Source: Nitratireductor sp.
GTDB taxonomy: Bacteria; Pseudomonadota; Alphaproteobacteria; Rhizobiales; Rhizobiaceae
Assembly (NCBI RefSeq): GCF_017794765.1
Contig: NZ_CP051236.1
Span: 508,672 to 572,671 of the forward strand
Reading direction: 5' to 3'
DNA length: 64,000 nt
The translations under genes and the position numbers were made by a program. Below are positions 34,232 through 42,780 of this stretch, piece by piece. Numbering within the stretch: the first letter of the stretch is position 1; each line of letters opens with the position of its first letter. The notes beneath the pieces were generated by a model that was not told the DNA's origin, did no database searches, and saw nothing but the letters and a program-made list of their open reading frames with translations.

Positions 34232-35116
34232 ATGACCAGAGAAGAACACCGGCGCGAAACCCGTGCCGTTATTGTCATATCCAGCCATGTAGCGCGCGGC
34301 AGCGTGGGAAATCGTGCCGCCGTCTTTGCATTGGAGGCCCTCGGGTTTCCCGTCTGGGCGGTGCCCACAGTCATCCTGCCCTGGCACCCGGGCCACGGTC
34401 CCGCGACGCGCATCGTCCCCGAACCCGACCAGTTTGCGCGTTTCATGAACGATCTCGAAAACGCGCCATGGCTCGGCGAAGTCTCTGCAGTTCTATCCGG
34501 CTATCTGGGCGGTCCCGAACAGGCGGATGCGATAGCTGGCCTGGTGGAAACCCTGAAAAGCCGCAATCCAGAAGCGCGCTACGTCTGCGATCCGGTGCTT
34601 GGAGACCGGGGCGGCCTGTATGTGCCTGAGGCAACGGCTACAGCCATCCGCGACAGACTGTTGCCACTTGCCGATATCGCCACGCCAAACCGTTATGAGC
34701 TGGCCTGGCTCACAGGCGTCCATATTGACGGTACCGATTCTGCGATACATGCCGCCCGAAAGGCACCCCCTGCCGAAGTGATGGTGACATCCGCTCCCGC
34801 GAGCAGCCCCGACCGCCTGGCAAATCTGCTGGTTGGGAAGACGGAAGTCCTGCGCGCGGCCCATGACAGCATTCCCAAAGCTCCAAACGGTACCGGCGAT
34901 CTCACCGCGGCACTTTACCTTGCCCGATTGCTCGCCGGCGAGAACCAGGAAGAAGCTCTCGCCAAGACCACAGGCTCGGTAGTCGCAATCCTCAACAGGG
35001 CGATCGAACGCGGGTCGGATGAGCTGATGCTGGAAACCGACCGGCAGATTTTGACACGACCACAAATGAGGATCGACATCGAGCGTGTCGCAGAACCCGC
35101 TTCCGCTTCACATTGA
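34232..35116 (+). CDS. pdxY: Pyridoxal kinase
   Basis: Ribokinase-fold kinase of 294 residues that phosphorylates pyridoxal in the vitamin B6 salvage route. Visible features are VISSHVARGSVGNRAAVFALEALGFPVWAVPTVILPWHPGHGP (substrate lid region), VCDPVLGDRGGLYVPE, TPNRYELAWLTG and the catalytic NGTGDLTAALYLARLLAG near residue 225, where the aspartate of the GTGD motif acts as base. ATG 34232 lies 8 bases after the preceding stop. The ribosome site is poor. Confidence 0.9.
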   Translation: MTREEHRRETRAVIVISSHVARGSVGNRAAVFALEALGFPVWAVPTVILPWHPGHGPATRIVPEPDQFARFMNDLENAPWLGEVSAVLSGYLGGPEQADAIAGLVETLKSRNPEARYVCDPVLGDRGGLYVPEATATAIRDRLLPLADIATPNRYELAWLTGVHIDGTDSAIHAARKAPPAEVMVTSAPASSPDRLANLLVGKTEVLRAAHDSIPKAPNGTGDLTAALYLARLLAGENQEEALAKTTGSVVAILNRAIERGSDELMLETDRQILTRPQMRIDIERVAEPASASH

Positions 35117-35277
35117 AGCTTTCAGCGTTCCGCGGATAGTTGAAAACACGGGACCATGTCATTACTGCAAGTTTGAAGTCCGGGCGTCGATTAAGCGTTC
35201 GAGAACGGTGCACAGCACTGTTGCAGACGGATCAAACCGGATTGCGCGCCACGCATTTTCTCGCTATTCGAAAACCC

Positions 35278-35922
35278 ATGACGCACCTTCCAGAACGCCT
35301 TATCTCTGGCTACCGCAATTTCATGGCGGGCCGATACAGCTCCGAGAGTGAGCGCTACCGCAAACTGGCCAAAGAAGGCCAGTCACCGCAAACCATGGTC
35401 ATCGCATGCTGCGATTCACGCGCGGCACCGGAAACGATTTTCGACTGCGGCCCCGGTGAACTTTTCGTTGTGCGCAATGTGGCCAATCTTGTACCGCCCT
35501 ATGAGCCAGACGATCACCATCACGGCACTTCGGCAGCGCTCGAATTCGCGGTGCAAAGCCTCAAAGTGAAACACATCGTTGTGATGGGTCATGGGCGCTG
35601 TGGCGGTATAGGTGCCGCGCTCAACCCGTCGGCTGAGCCGCTTTCGCCCGGCGATTTCATCGGCAAATGGATGGGCCTTGTAGCGCCGGCAGCCGAAGCT
35701 GTGGCAGGCAACAAGCTGATGACTCCGTCTGAGCGTCAGACAGCGCTTGAGCGCATTTCCATCCGCTATCAGGTGCAGAACCTGCGTAGTTTTCCATGCG
35801 TTAAAATTCTGGAAGACAAAGGCAAGCTCTCCCTGCATGGTGCCTGGTTCGATATTTCAAGCGGCGAGCTGTGGGTGATGAATCCTCAGACCGGCGATTT
35901 CGAGCGGCCGCAGCTTGATTAA
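35278..35922 (+). CDS. Beta-class carbonic anhydrase
   Basis: Zinc enzyme of 214 residues interconverting CO2 and bicarbonate. Zinc ligands are visible: C44 and D46 of ACCDSRAAPE, and H105 and C108 of GHGRCGG. The dimer-spanning region HHHGTSAALEFAVQSL is intact. Start ATG 35278 is chosen because the family's N-terminal helix begins MTHLPERLISGYRNF; the upstream open frame is unrelated. Convergent with the MFS gene 10 bases away. Confidence 0.94.
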   Translation: MTHLPERLISGYRNFMAGRYSSESERYRKLAKEGQSPQTMVIACCDSRAAPETIFDCGPGELFVVRNVANLVPPYEPDDHHHGTSAALEFAVQSLKVKHIVVMGHGRCGGIGAALNPSAEPLSPGDFIGKWMGLVAPAAEAVAGNKLMTPSERQTALERISIRYQVQNLRSFPCVKILEDKGKLSLHGAWFDISSGELWVMNPQTGDFERPQLD

Positions 35923-35931
35923 CGAGCCTTG

Positions 35932-37194
35932 TTAAACCGGCCCCGGCGGACTTGGCCTTAGCACCGTCGCCAATGCCGGTTCCGGCAGCCTGTTCCAGAT
36001 AAGCCACGCGAGGATCGCGGCGGTTCCAAGCGTCGGGATGATAATCACCATTGCGAGCACGGGGTCGCCGATCAATGCCGCGATGGTACCTCCGGCAAGC
36101 CCGGTGCCCATTTGCAAAAACCCGGTGAGCGACGATGCTGAACCCGCAATGCGCGGAAACGGCGCCAGGCCGGCTGTCATCATCGCCGGCATCACAAAGG
36201 CGATACCGAACGCATAGATTCCGACAGGGCCCATAACTCCGATAAAGCTGGGCTCGAACTGGGTCAGCGAAACGATCAGAAGAAGACTGCCTAGCCCGAT
36301 GGCGGCGAGGCCAATAGGCACGAGCCTGTAGGCTCCTAGCGACCTCATCAGATAACGCGCCGCGAGCGCACCCACGAAATACATGCCCGACTGCGCGAGC
36401 ATGCCGATACCGAATTCAGCCGGGGTAAGACCAACCCGGCTCATCAGGATGAAGGGCAGTACGGACGCCTGGGTGTAGAGGGCCCCAACCGCACCTGCGA
36501 TGACCAGGCTTGAAAGCATGAAATAGGCGCTGCGGAGCAACAGACCGTAGGAATGGATCAGGGCTTTCGGACTGATCCGCGACAGGTCGCGTTCGACCGT
36601 TTCGCGCATGCAGAAATGAATGACGAGGGAAATCACAACGCCTGCTGCAAGCATCAGTCCGAAGATCGCATGCCAACCCGCCAGCTGCATGGTCAGCCCG
36701 CCGAGCGTCGGAGCAAATGCCGGCCCGATCGCGAGGATGATGCCAATCAGGTTCATGATCCGGGCAGAGCTCTCATGCGTGAAGAGATCCCGTACGACCG
36801 CCCGCGACACCGCAACCCCTACGGCGGCTCCAAACCCCTGCAGGAAGCGCGCTGCGATAAGCGTCTCGATATTGGGCGACATCAACGCGACAAAGCTTGC
36901 CACCACGTAGATACCGATAAAGCCGAAGGTGACCGGCTTGCGCCCCAGCCCATCCGAGAGAGGTCCGCAGAAGAGCTGCGCCAATGCAAAGCCGGCAAAA
37001 TAAATCGATATGGTCATCTTGACCGCTGCTTCGGTGGTGCCGAACGCCTCGACGATCTGCGGCATGGCTGGCGTGAAAAGCGCCATCGAAATCGGTCCGA
37101 GCGCCACCAGCATCGCCCCGATGATGCTGACGCGCCGTTCGCTCATCAGCGGTGGTGAGACAACCTCGTCCGACGTATCGGCGCGCAGGTTCAT
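35932..37194 (-). CDS. Bcr/CflA-type MFS multidrug efflux transporter
   Basis: Twelve-segment MFS protein of 420 residues. Start ATG 37194 (MNLRADTSDE) overlaps the upstream MarR gene by 4 bases (ATGA). DHA1 motifs are visible: the FTPAMPQIVEAFGTTEAAVKMTISIYFAGFALAQLFCGPLSDGLGRKPV segment, with GPLSDGLGRKP as motif A, and the ARFLQGFGAAVGVAVSRAVVRDLF motif B. Probably exports a toxic compound sensed by the MarR protein; the substrate is unknown. Confidence 0.89.
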   Translation of the reverse strand: MNLRADTSDEVVSPPLMSERRVSIIGAMLVALGPISMALFTPAMPQIVEAFGTTEAAVKMTISIYFAGFALAQLFCGPLSDGLGRKPVTFGFIGIYVVASFVALMSPNIETLIAARFLQGFGAAVGVAVSRAVVRDLFTHESSARIMNLIGIILAIGPAFAPTLGGLTMQLAGWHAIFGLMLAAGVVISLVIHFCMRETVERDLSRISPKALIHSYGLLLRSAYFMLSSLVIAGAVGALYTQASVLPFILMSRVGLTPAEFGIGMLAQSGMYFVGALAARYLMRSLGAYRLVPIGLAAIGLGSLLLIVSLTQFEPSFIGVMGPVGIYAFGIAFVMPAMMTAGLAPFPRIAGSASSLTGFLQMGTGLAGGTIAALIGDPVLAMVIIIPTLGTAAILAWLIWNRLPEPALATVLRPSPPGPV

Positions 37195-37658
37195 AAACGT
37201 CCCTCCGCCGGCTTCTGAGAGAACACAGCGAGATTGGAGCGAACGAGCTTGAGCTGCTCCAGCAGGCTTTCCCATTCAGACTGGCTGAGCGAACCCGCTG
37301 CCTTCTTTCGCATTTCCGCAGCAACCGCACCAATTGCTTCCAGAACGCCGTCGGCTGCGTCGGTGAGTTCGACCAGTTTGGCACGACGGTCCTTCGGATC
37401 ATTCAAACGGCGGACGAGCGCGCGCGCTTCAAGCCGGTCCAGATAACCGCTCAACGTCATGGCCTCCACACCCATGCGCTCAGCCAGAACGTTCTGCCGA
37501 ACAGCCCCCGCGCGTGCCGCATGCACCAGAGTTCTCGCCTCACCAGGTGTTACACCGATACCGGCTTCCGCTATCGCGCGGTCCATCGTACCGCGGATCA
37601 AGCGATGGATATCTGCGACCAGAAAGCCGAAGGAATCGGGATTGACAGAATGTGTCAC
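37191..37658 (-). CDS. MarR family transcriptional regulator
   Basis: Winged-helix regulator of 155 residues: ARTLVHAARAGAVRQNVLAERMGVEAMTLSGYLDRLEARALVRRLNDPKDRRAKLVELTDAADG holds the DNA-binding helices and the wing (DPKDRRAKLVELT). It overlaps the MFS efflux gene, the classic repressor-pump operon arrangement. Inverted repeats just upstream (37668-37700) are its likely operator, so it is probably autoregulated. Confidence 0.9.
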   Translation of the reverse strand: MTHSVNPDSFGFLVADIHRLIRGTMDRAIAEAGIGVTPGEARTLVHAARAGAVRQNVLAERMGVEAMTLSGYLDRLEARALVRRLNDPKDRRAKLVELTDAADGVLEAIGAVAAEMRKKAAGSLSQSEWESLLEQLKLVRSNLAVFSQKPAEGRL

Positions 37659-37667
37659 GACTGGACC

Positions 37668-37700
37668 CCTTATTATAAGGCAAGCTTAATATAAGCCTTA
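37668..37700. promoter_or_regulatory. Probable MarR operator region
   Basis: Nested AT-rich inverted repeats 10 to 42 bases upstream of the marR start codon: CCTTAT-T-ATAAGG (37668-37680), GCTTA-ATA-TAAGC (37684-37696) and TAAGGC-N13-GCCTTA (37676-37681 with 37695-37700). MarR proteins typically bind such palindromes over their own promoter. Confidence 0.65.
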
Positions 37701-37800
37701 CATACAGTCATGATCGATGACCGTCAACGCCGGCCATTGCGCCGCAGGTGAGCAAGGCTTACATCGCTAAGAGCTTCCCTTCCAACGTTCCGGAACCGTC

Positions 37801-39855
37801 ATGCAGAAATCCGCTCCCATTGACCTTGCAACGCATCCGCTGACGAGTTGGAAAGGCCCGCACGGCCTGCCGGATTTCACCGCTTTCGACGACGCGGCTT
37901 TTGCCCCCGTATTCGACGCTGCCCTGACCGCGCACGAAGCCGAAATCACCAAAATAGCTTCCAGTCCCGAAGCCCCCGACATTGCAAACACGCTGGTGGC
38001 ACTGGAGTTGGCCGGCGAAGCGCTTTCCAGGGTCTCTGCCATTTTCTGGTGCCGCGCCGGAGCGCATACGAATGAAACCATCCAGGAGCTGGAGCGTGAG
38101 ATTTCGCCACGCATGGCCCGGCACGTTTCCGCGATCTTCATGAACGAGGCGCTTTTCGCCCGCATCGACCGGCTCTATCAGGATCGTGAGACACTGGGTC
38201 TCGATACCGAAACGAGCCGCGTGCTTGAGAAGACCTGGAAACGCTTCGTGCGTGGCGGAGCACAGCTTGACCAGAACAAAAAGGACCGCCTTGCAGCGAT
38301 TAACGAGGATCTGGCTGGGCTCGGCGCGCAATTTGGGCAAAACGTGCTCGCCGACGAAAGCGGGTGGGCCCTGTTTCTCGAGGAACGCGACCTGGACGGG
38401 CTTTCAGAGGCCCTCAAGAGCTCCATGGCCGAAGCTGCGGAAGAACGCGGCGAAAAAGAACGTTACGCTGCAACACTGTCACGCTCCATTGCCGAACCGT
38501 TTCTTGCCTCATCGGAACGGCGTGACCTGCGCGAGAAGGTGTTCAAAGCCTTTGCGAAGCGGGGCGAGAACGGCGGAAAAACAGACAATACGGATGTGAT
38601 CGCCAGAACCCTGAAGCTACGCTCCGAGAAAGCCAGGCTGCTTGGCTATGAGTCCTACGCCGCGCTGAAACTTGACGACACCATGGCCAAGTCACCAGAA
38701 GCCGTGCAGGATCTGTTGCAGCCTGTCTGGCAGAAAGCGCGCGAGAAGGCCGCCGAGGATGAGAAGGATCTGGCCCGCCTCGCCGCTCGGGAAGGACAGA
38801 ACCAGCCCATTGCGCCCTGGGATTGGCGATACTATGCCGAAAAGAGGCGCGCTGAACGCTTTGCCTTCGATGAAGCCGCGTTGAAGCCCTACCTTGTGCT
38901 CGACAATGTGATTGCGGCTGCGTTTGACGTCGCACACCGGCTGTTCAACCTCACCTTCGAGGAGTTGAAAGAGGTGCCCGCATGGCACGAAGACGTGCGC
39001 ACATTTGCCGTGCGCAATCCCGATGGCACGACGCGTGGTCTTTTCCTGGCCGATTATTTCAATCGCCCGTCCAAGCGTTCCGGCGCATGGATGAGCGCAC
39101 TTCAATCCGGCTATCGTCTGGGTGAAGGCAAATCGCCAATCATCTACAACGTGATGAATTTCGCGAAGCCGCCCAAGGGTCGGCCAGCCCTGCTATCCGT
39201 GGATGAAGCACGCACATTGTTTCACGAATTCGGTCATGCGCTACATGGTCTCCTGAGCGATGTTACCTGGCCTTCCATTTCCGGCACATCGGTCTCGCGT
39301 GATTTCGTGGAACTACCCTCACAGCTCTTCGAGCACTGGTTCACCGTGCCCGGGGTGCTGCGCAAGTTTGCCTTGCACCACGAGACCGGCGAACCCATGC
39401 CCCAGGACCTGGTAGAGAAAATGCGCGCCGCCCGCACTTTCGATGCCGGCTTCGCCACAGTGGAGTTCACCGCATCCGCACTGGTCGACATGGCCTTTCA
39501 CAGTCTGGCCGAGGCCCCGGACGATCCGCTGCGCTTTGAAGCAGAAACACTGGCAAAGCTTGGCATGCCCGATGCCATCGCCATGCGCCACCGGACACCG
39601 CATTTCCTCCATGTCTTTGCCGGCGACGGGTACTCAGCCGGCTACTATTCATATATGTGGTCCGAAGTTCTCGATGCCGATGCCTTCCGCGCTTTTGAGG
39701 AAAAGGGCGATCCGTTCGATCCGGAAACGGCAGAGAAGCTGCGTCGGTACATCTATTCTGCAGGCGGCTCGGCGGATCCCGAAGATCTTTACAGGGCCTT
39801 CCGCGGCCGCATGCCCACCCCGGAAGCCATGATGGAGAAGAAGGGGCTTTCCTGA
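37801..39855 (+). CDS. M3 family oligopeptidase (oligopeptidase A / dipeptidyl carboxypeptidase type)
   Basis: Cytosolic zinc metallopeptidase of 684 residues, normal for the M3 family. The active site HEFGHALHGLLS is at residues 475-483 (zinc histidines 475 and 479, catalytic E476), with a downstream glutamate ligand expected near FVELPSQLFEHW. Other family landmarks: FLADYFNRPSKRSGAW and YYSYMWSEVLDADAFRAFEEKGDPFD. It degrades oligopeptides left by ATP-dependent proteases or imported from outside. No ribosome site of note. Confidence 0.93.
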   Translation: MQKSAPIDLATHPLTSWKGPHGLPDFTAFDDAAFAPVFDAALTAHEAEITKIASSPEAPDIANTLVALELAGEALSRVSAIFWCRAGAHTNETIQELEREISPRMARHVSAIFMNEALFARIDRLYQDRETLGLDTETSRVLEKTWKRFVRGGAQLDQNKKDRLAAINEDLAGLGAQFGQNVLADESGWALFLEERDLDGLSEALKSSMAEAAEERGEKERYAATLSRSIAEPFLASSERRDLREKVFKAFAKRGENGGKTDNTDVIARTLKLRSEKARLLGYESYAALKLDDTMAKSPEAVQDLLQPVWQKAREKAAEDEKDLARLAAREGQNQPIAPWDWRYYAEKRRAERFAFDEAALKPYLVLDNVIAAAFDVAHRLFNLTFEELKEVPAWHEDVRTFAVRNPDGTTRGLFLADYFNRPSKRSGAWMSALQSGYRLGEGKSPIIYNVMNFAKPPKGRPALLSVDEARTLFHEFGHALHGLLSDVTWPSISGTSVSRDFVELPSQLFEHWFTVPGVLRKFALHHETGEPMPQDLVEKMRAARTFDAGFATVEFTASALVDMAFHSLAEAPDDPLRFEAETLAKLGMPDAIAMRHRTPHFLHVFAGDGYSAGYYSYMWSEVLDADAFRAFEEKGDPFDPETAEKLRRYIYSAGGSADPEDLYRAFRGRMPTPEAMMEKKGLS

Positions 39856-39959
39856 GAGAGCTTTTGACAGTCACGGATGTGTCATGTGAGCGATAACTCA
39901 CTGCAACATTGAAGCACCAGATTGCCTCCCGAGAATCAACCAGATTGAGGGAGACTGTC

Positions 39960-41528
39960 ATGACGTCCTTTGCAGTGAGTACCCGCCGCAAATTCCTTCT
40001 TGGAACCGGCGCAACCGCACTTGCCACAGCCGTGAGCGGGCTTGCCATGCCCGCCATCTCGCGGGCTTCTTCACGCCCGGTGTTCACCCATGGTGTTCAG
40101 TCTGGTGATGTTGATACGACAAGCGGCATGATCTGGACCCGCACCGATCGACCGGCAAGGGTCGAGTTCGAGATTTCAACCACCGAGAGCTTTGCCAGTC
40201 CCGTGCGGCTGCCCACCATGGACGCGCTGCCGGAGAGCGACTTCACCGTAAAGCGGCTGCTCGAAAACCTCGCTTCCGATCAGGAAGTTTTCTACCGGAT
40301 GAGGGCCGTTGACCTGAACGACGTCTCGGCTGGTTCCGAGCCGATTATCGGCCAGTTCCGCACGGCTCCGTCTGCCCGCCGTGACATCCGCTTTGCCTGG
40401 TCCGGCGATACGGCCGGTCAGGGCTGGGGCATCGACGAGACCGGCATGAAGACCTATGCCACCATGGCGAAGCACCGCCCGGATTTCTTCCTCCACTCGG
40501 GCGATACCATATATGCCGATGGCCCGATGGAAGATGAGGTTACGCTGAAGGACAGCAGTGTCTGGAAAAACACCGTACTCATCGACGAAAAGCGCAAAGT
40601 CGCCGAAACGCTGGACGAGTTCCGCGGCCAGTGGAAATACAACATGATGGACGATCACGTTCGCGCGCTGAACGCCGTCTGCCCGACCTTCTTCCAGTGG
40701 GATGACCATGAAGTGGTCAACAACTGGTCGGCCTCCAAGGATCTTTCGGAAGACGACCGCTACACCGAAAAATCGGTAGCGCTGCTGCAGGCGCGTGCGG
40801 CGCGCGCTTTCCACGAAATGACGCCGATCCGCTACACCCCGGCAGAGCCCGGCCGGGTCTATCGCAAGATCGCCTACGGGCCGATGCTCGATGTCTTTTT
40901 CCTGGACATGCGCTCCTACCGTGCCGCCAATTCGGAAGGCCTCCAGGAAGCCGCCGGCGAGGAAACCCGCTTCCTTGGTGACGAGCAGATCCGCTGGCTG
41001 AAGCGCGAACTCGCCAACTCCCGCGCCACATGGAAGGTCATTGCCGCCGACATGCCGATCGGCCTCGTGGTGCCTGATGGTGACAGGATCGAAGCCATCG
41101 CCAATGGCGACAATGCCGCCCCGAAAGGCCGTGAGTTCGAGATCGCCGATCTCCTGCGCTACATCAAGAATGCCGGCATCGAAAACACGGTCTGGTTCAC
41201 CGCCGACGTGCACTATACGGCCGCGCATTACTACAATCCCGACAAGGCCGCGTTCCAGGACTTCAAACCGTTCTGGGAGTTCGTTTCCGGCCCGCTTCAC
41301 GCCGGCACGTTCGGGCCCAACAGGCTCGATGGCACATTCGGACCCGAGCTCAAATATGTAAAGGCTCCAAGCGAAGAACAGGGCGCCAACCTGCCGCCCT
41401 CCGCCGGGTTCCAGTTCTTCGGTCTCGTCGACATCGACGCCGCCTCGGAGCAGATGACGGTGCGCCTCATGGATCGTGACGACAACGAACTCTACAAGGT
41501 GACGCTCGATCCAGTACGCTCTGCCTGA
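39960..41528 (+). CDS. phoD: Tat-exported alkaline phosphatase D (PhoD) family protein
   Basis: Secreted phosphodiesterase/phosphatase of 522 residues. The N-terminus STRRKFLLGTGATALATAVSGLAMPAISRASS is a Tat signal with the RRKFL core, consistent with folding around Fe/Ca in the cytoplasm. A PhoD N-terminal Ig-like domain (FTHGVQSGDVDTTSGMIWTRTDRPARVEFEI) and the metallophosphatase domain follow (SGDTIYADGP, WDDHEVVNNW, and FTADVHYTAAHYY). GAGGGAG precedes ATG 39960. Ends in a strong terminator. A third phosphoester-cleaving enzyme in the window. Confidence 0.9.
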   Translation: MTSFAVSTRRKFLLGTGATALATAVSGLAMPAISRASSRPVFTHGVQSGDVDTTSGMIWTRTDRPARVEFEISTTESFASPVRLPTMDALPESDFTVKRLLENLASDQEVFYRMRAVDLNDVSAGSEPIIGQFRTAPSARRDIRFAWSGDTAGQGWGIDETGMKTYATMAKHRPDFFLHSGDTIYADGPMEDEVTLKDSSVWKNTVLIDEKRKVAETLDEFRGQWKYNMMDDHVRALNAVCPTFFQWDDHEVVNNWSASKDLSEDDRYTEKSVALLQARAARAFHEMTPIRYTPAEPGRVYRKIAYGPMLDVFFLDMRSYRAANSEGLQEAAGEETRFLGDEQIRWLKRELANSRATWKVIAADMPIGLVVPDGDRIEAIANGDNAAPKGREFEIADLLRYIKNAGIENTVWFTADVHYTAAHYYNPDKAAFQDFKPFWEFVSGPLHAGTFGPNRLDGTFGPELKYVKAPSEEQGANLPPSAGFQFFGLVDIDAASEQMTVRLMDRDDNELYKVTLDPVRSA

Positions 41529-41548
41529 TCGGGGCTGCCGATCCATCA

Positions 41549-41575
41549 ACCGGGGTCTCTGGCCCCGGTTTTTTC
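41549..41575 (+). terminator. Rho-independent terminator after the PhoD gene
   Basis: An 8-bp stem, AACCGGGG (41549-41556) with CCCCGGTT (41564-41571), a 7-base loop and a T-rich tract to 41575. It begins 21 bases after the stop codon. Confidence 0.88.
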
Positions 41576-41596
41576 TTGCGCATATTCGAGAGATTA

Positions 41597-41611
41597 AGCC
41601 AACAGTTGGCT
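41597..41611. promoter_or_regulatory. Inverted repeat upstream of the metallo-hydrolase gene
   Basis: Perfect AGCCAAC-A-GTTGGCT dyad about 110 bases before the MBL-fold gene start. It is short and symmetric, like a dimeric regulator site; it lacks a T-tract, so it is not a terminator. The regulator is unknown. Confidence 0.45.
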
Positions 41612-41723
41612 CAAACTACCAAATTGTTAGAACAGCATGCCCAATTGGTCGCAGTTTGCGAAATTGAATCTTCCTCGTATCGGCACTAACTATTTTGTAT
41701 CGCAAGGACGCACGGAGAGCATG

Positions 41724-42653
41724 ATGGACCATACGCACACGCCTCGGGAAGCCGATGCAGCGGTAAAAACCGCTTATGCAAGGCCGGACGTGACCGTCTT
41801 CTTCGACAAGCGCACCTCCTCCGCCCAGTATGTCGTTGCCGACCCGGCGACCGGAAAATGCGCCATCATCGATCCTGTGCTGGATTTCGACGAGAAATCC
41901 GGAAATACCTCAACGGAACACGCGGACAGGCTCCTCGCTTTTATACGAGAAAAGGATCTGGAGCTTGAATGGATACTCGACACGCATCCCCACGCCGACC
42001 ATTTCTCCGCTGCAAGCTATCTTAAGGAGAAGACGGGCAGGCCTACTGCGATTGGCGAGAAAGTCGTCGAGGTCCAGAAGCTCTGGAAGGCGATCTACAA
42101 CTGGCCCGACTTCAAGGCAGACGGCTCGCAATGGGACAGGCTTTTTGCCGATGGTGACACCTTCACGATCGGTTCGCTGCCGGCAAAAGTGATGTTCTCG
42201 CCAGGTCACACACTTGCCTCCATCACCTATGTGATCGGTGATGCCGCCTTTGTTCACGACACGCTGTTCATGCCCGATTCCGGGACGGCCCGCTGCGACT
42301 TCCCCGGCGGCAGCGCCGAACGGCTCTGGACGTCCATTCAGGATATTCTCAGCCTGCCTGACGAGACTCGCATCTTCGTCGGTCATGATTATCAGCCGGA
42401 CGGGCGCGAGCCCCGCTTCGAAAGCACCGTTGCCGAGCAAAAGGCGACCAACAGCCACATCTCGAAGTGCAGGACGCAGGCAGAATTTGTCGCCATGCGC
42501 GAGGCGCGCGACCAGACCCTCCCCATGCCCAAGCTTATCCTGCATGCGTTGCAGGTAAACATCAACGCAGGGCAGCTTCCTGCGCCGGAGGCCAACGGCA
42601 AACGCTATCTGAAGTTTCCGATAAACGCGCTGGAAGGCGCAAGCTGGGGCTGA
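41724..42653 (+). CDS. MBL-fold metallo-hydrolase (ETHE1 / persulfide dioxygenase-like)
   Basis: Metallo-beta-lactamase-fold protein of about 309 residues. The THPHADH metal motif (about residue 87) with ETHE1-like context (SAASYLKEKTG, FSPGHTLASITYVIGDAAFVHDTLFMPDSGTARCDFPGGSAERLW, and VGHDYQPDGRE) points to persulfide dioxygenase or Blh-type hydrolases that remove sulfide-derived persulfides. Two adjacent ATGs (41721, 41724); GGAG fits 41724 better. No rhodanese domain is fused. Not followed by other sulfur genes, so its regulation is open. Confidence 0.88.
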   Translation: MDHTHTPREADAAVKTAYARPDVTVFFDKRTSSAQYVVADPATGKCAIIDPVLDFDEKSGNTSTEHADRLLAFIREKDLELEWILDTHPHADHFSAASYLKEKTGRPTAIGEKVVEVQKLWKAIYNWPDFKADGSQWDRLFADGDTFTIGSLPAKVMFSPGHTLASITYVIGDAAFVHDTLFMPDSGTARCDFPGGSAERLWTSIQDILSLPDETRIFVGHDYQPDGREPRFESTVAEQKATNSHISKCRTQAEFVAMREARDQTLPMPKLILHALQVNINAGQLPAPEANGKRYLKFPINALEGASWG

Positions 42654-42690
42654 ACGCGACCGGGTCTTGCCCGGCATTGGCACTGCACAC

Positions 42691-42706
42691 TTTCGCAATT
42701 GCGAAA
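42691..42706. promoter_or_regulatory. Perfect 16-bp palindrome upstream of typA
   Basis: TTTCGCAA|TTGCGAAA, 75 bases before the typA start and 38 bases after the metallo-hydrolase stop. It is perfectly symmetric and AT-rich at its ends, so it is a candidate operator; as RNA it would form a hairpin with no loop, so a terminator role is unlikely. Confidence 0.45.
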
Positions 42707-42780
42707 AAACCTGTATGAGCGCGGCAACGCAACTGGCCGCGCCATGCCTTTCGCGCGCCTTCCGACCCCAAAGAGCACAT

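Noticed and set aside
39850..39900. Pho-box-like words upstream of the PhoD gene
   Set aside because: TGACAG and TGTCAT occur but in inverted orientation, not as the direct repeats at 11-base spacing that PhoB needs.
40176..41549. 457-codon open frame on the minus strand
   Set aside because: Mirror frame of the PhoD gene; no start signal and no recognisable domain.
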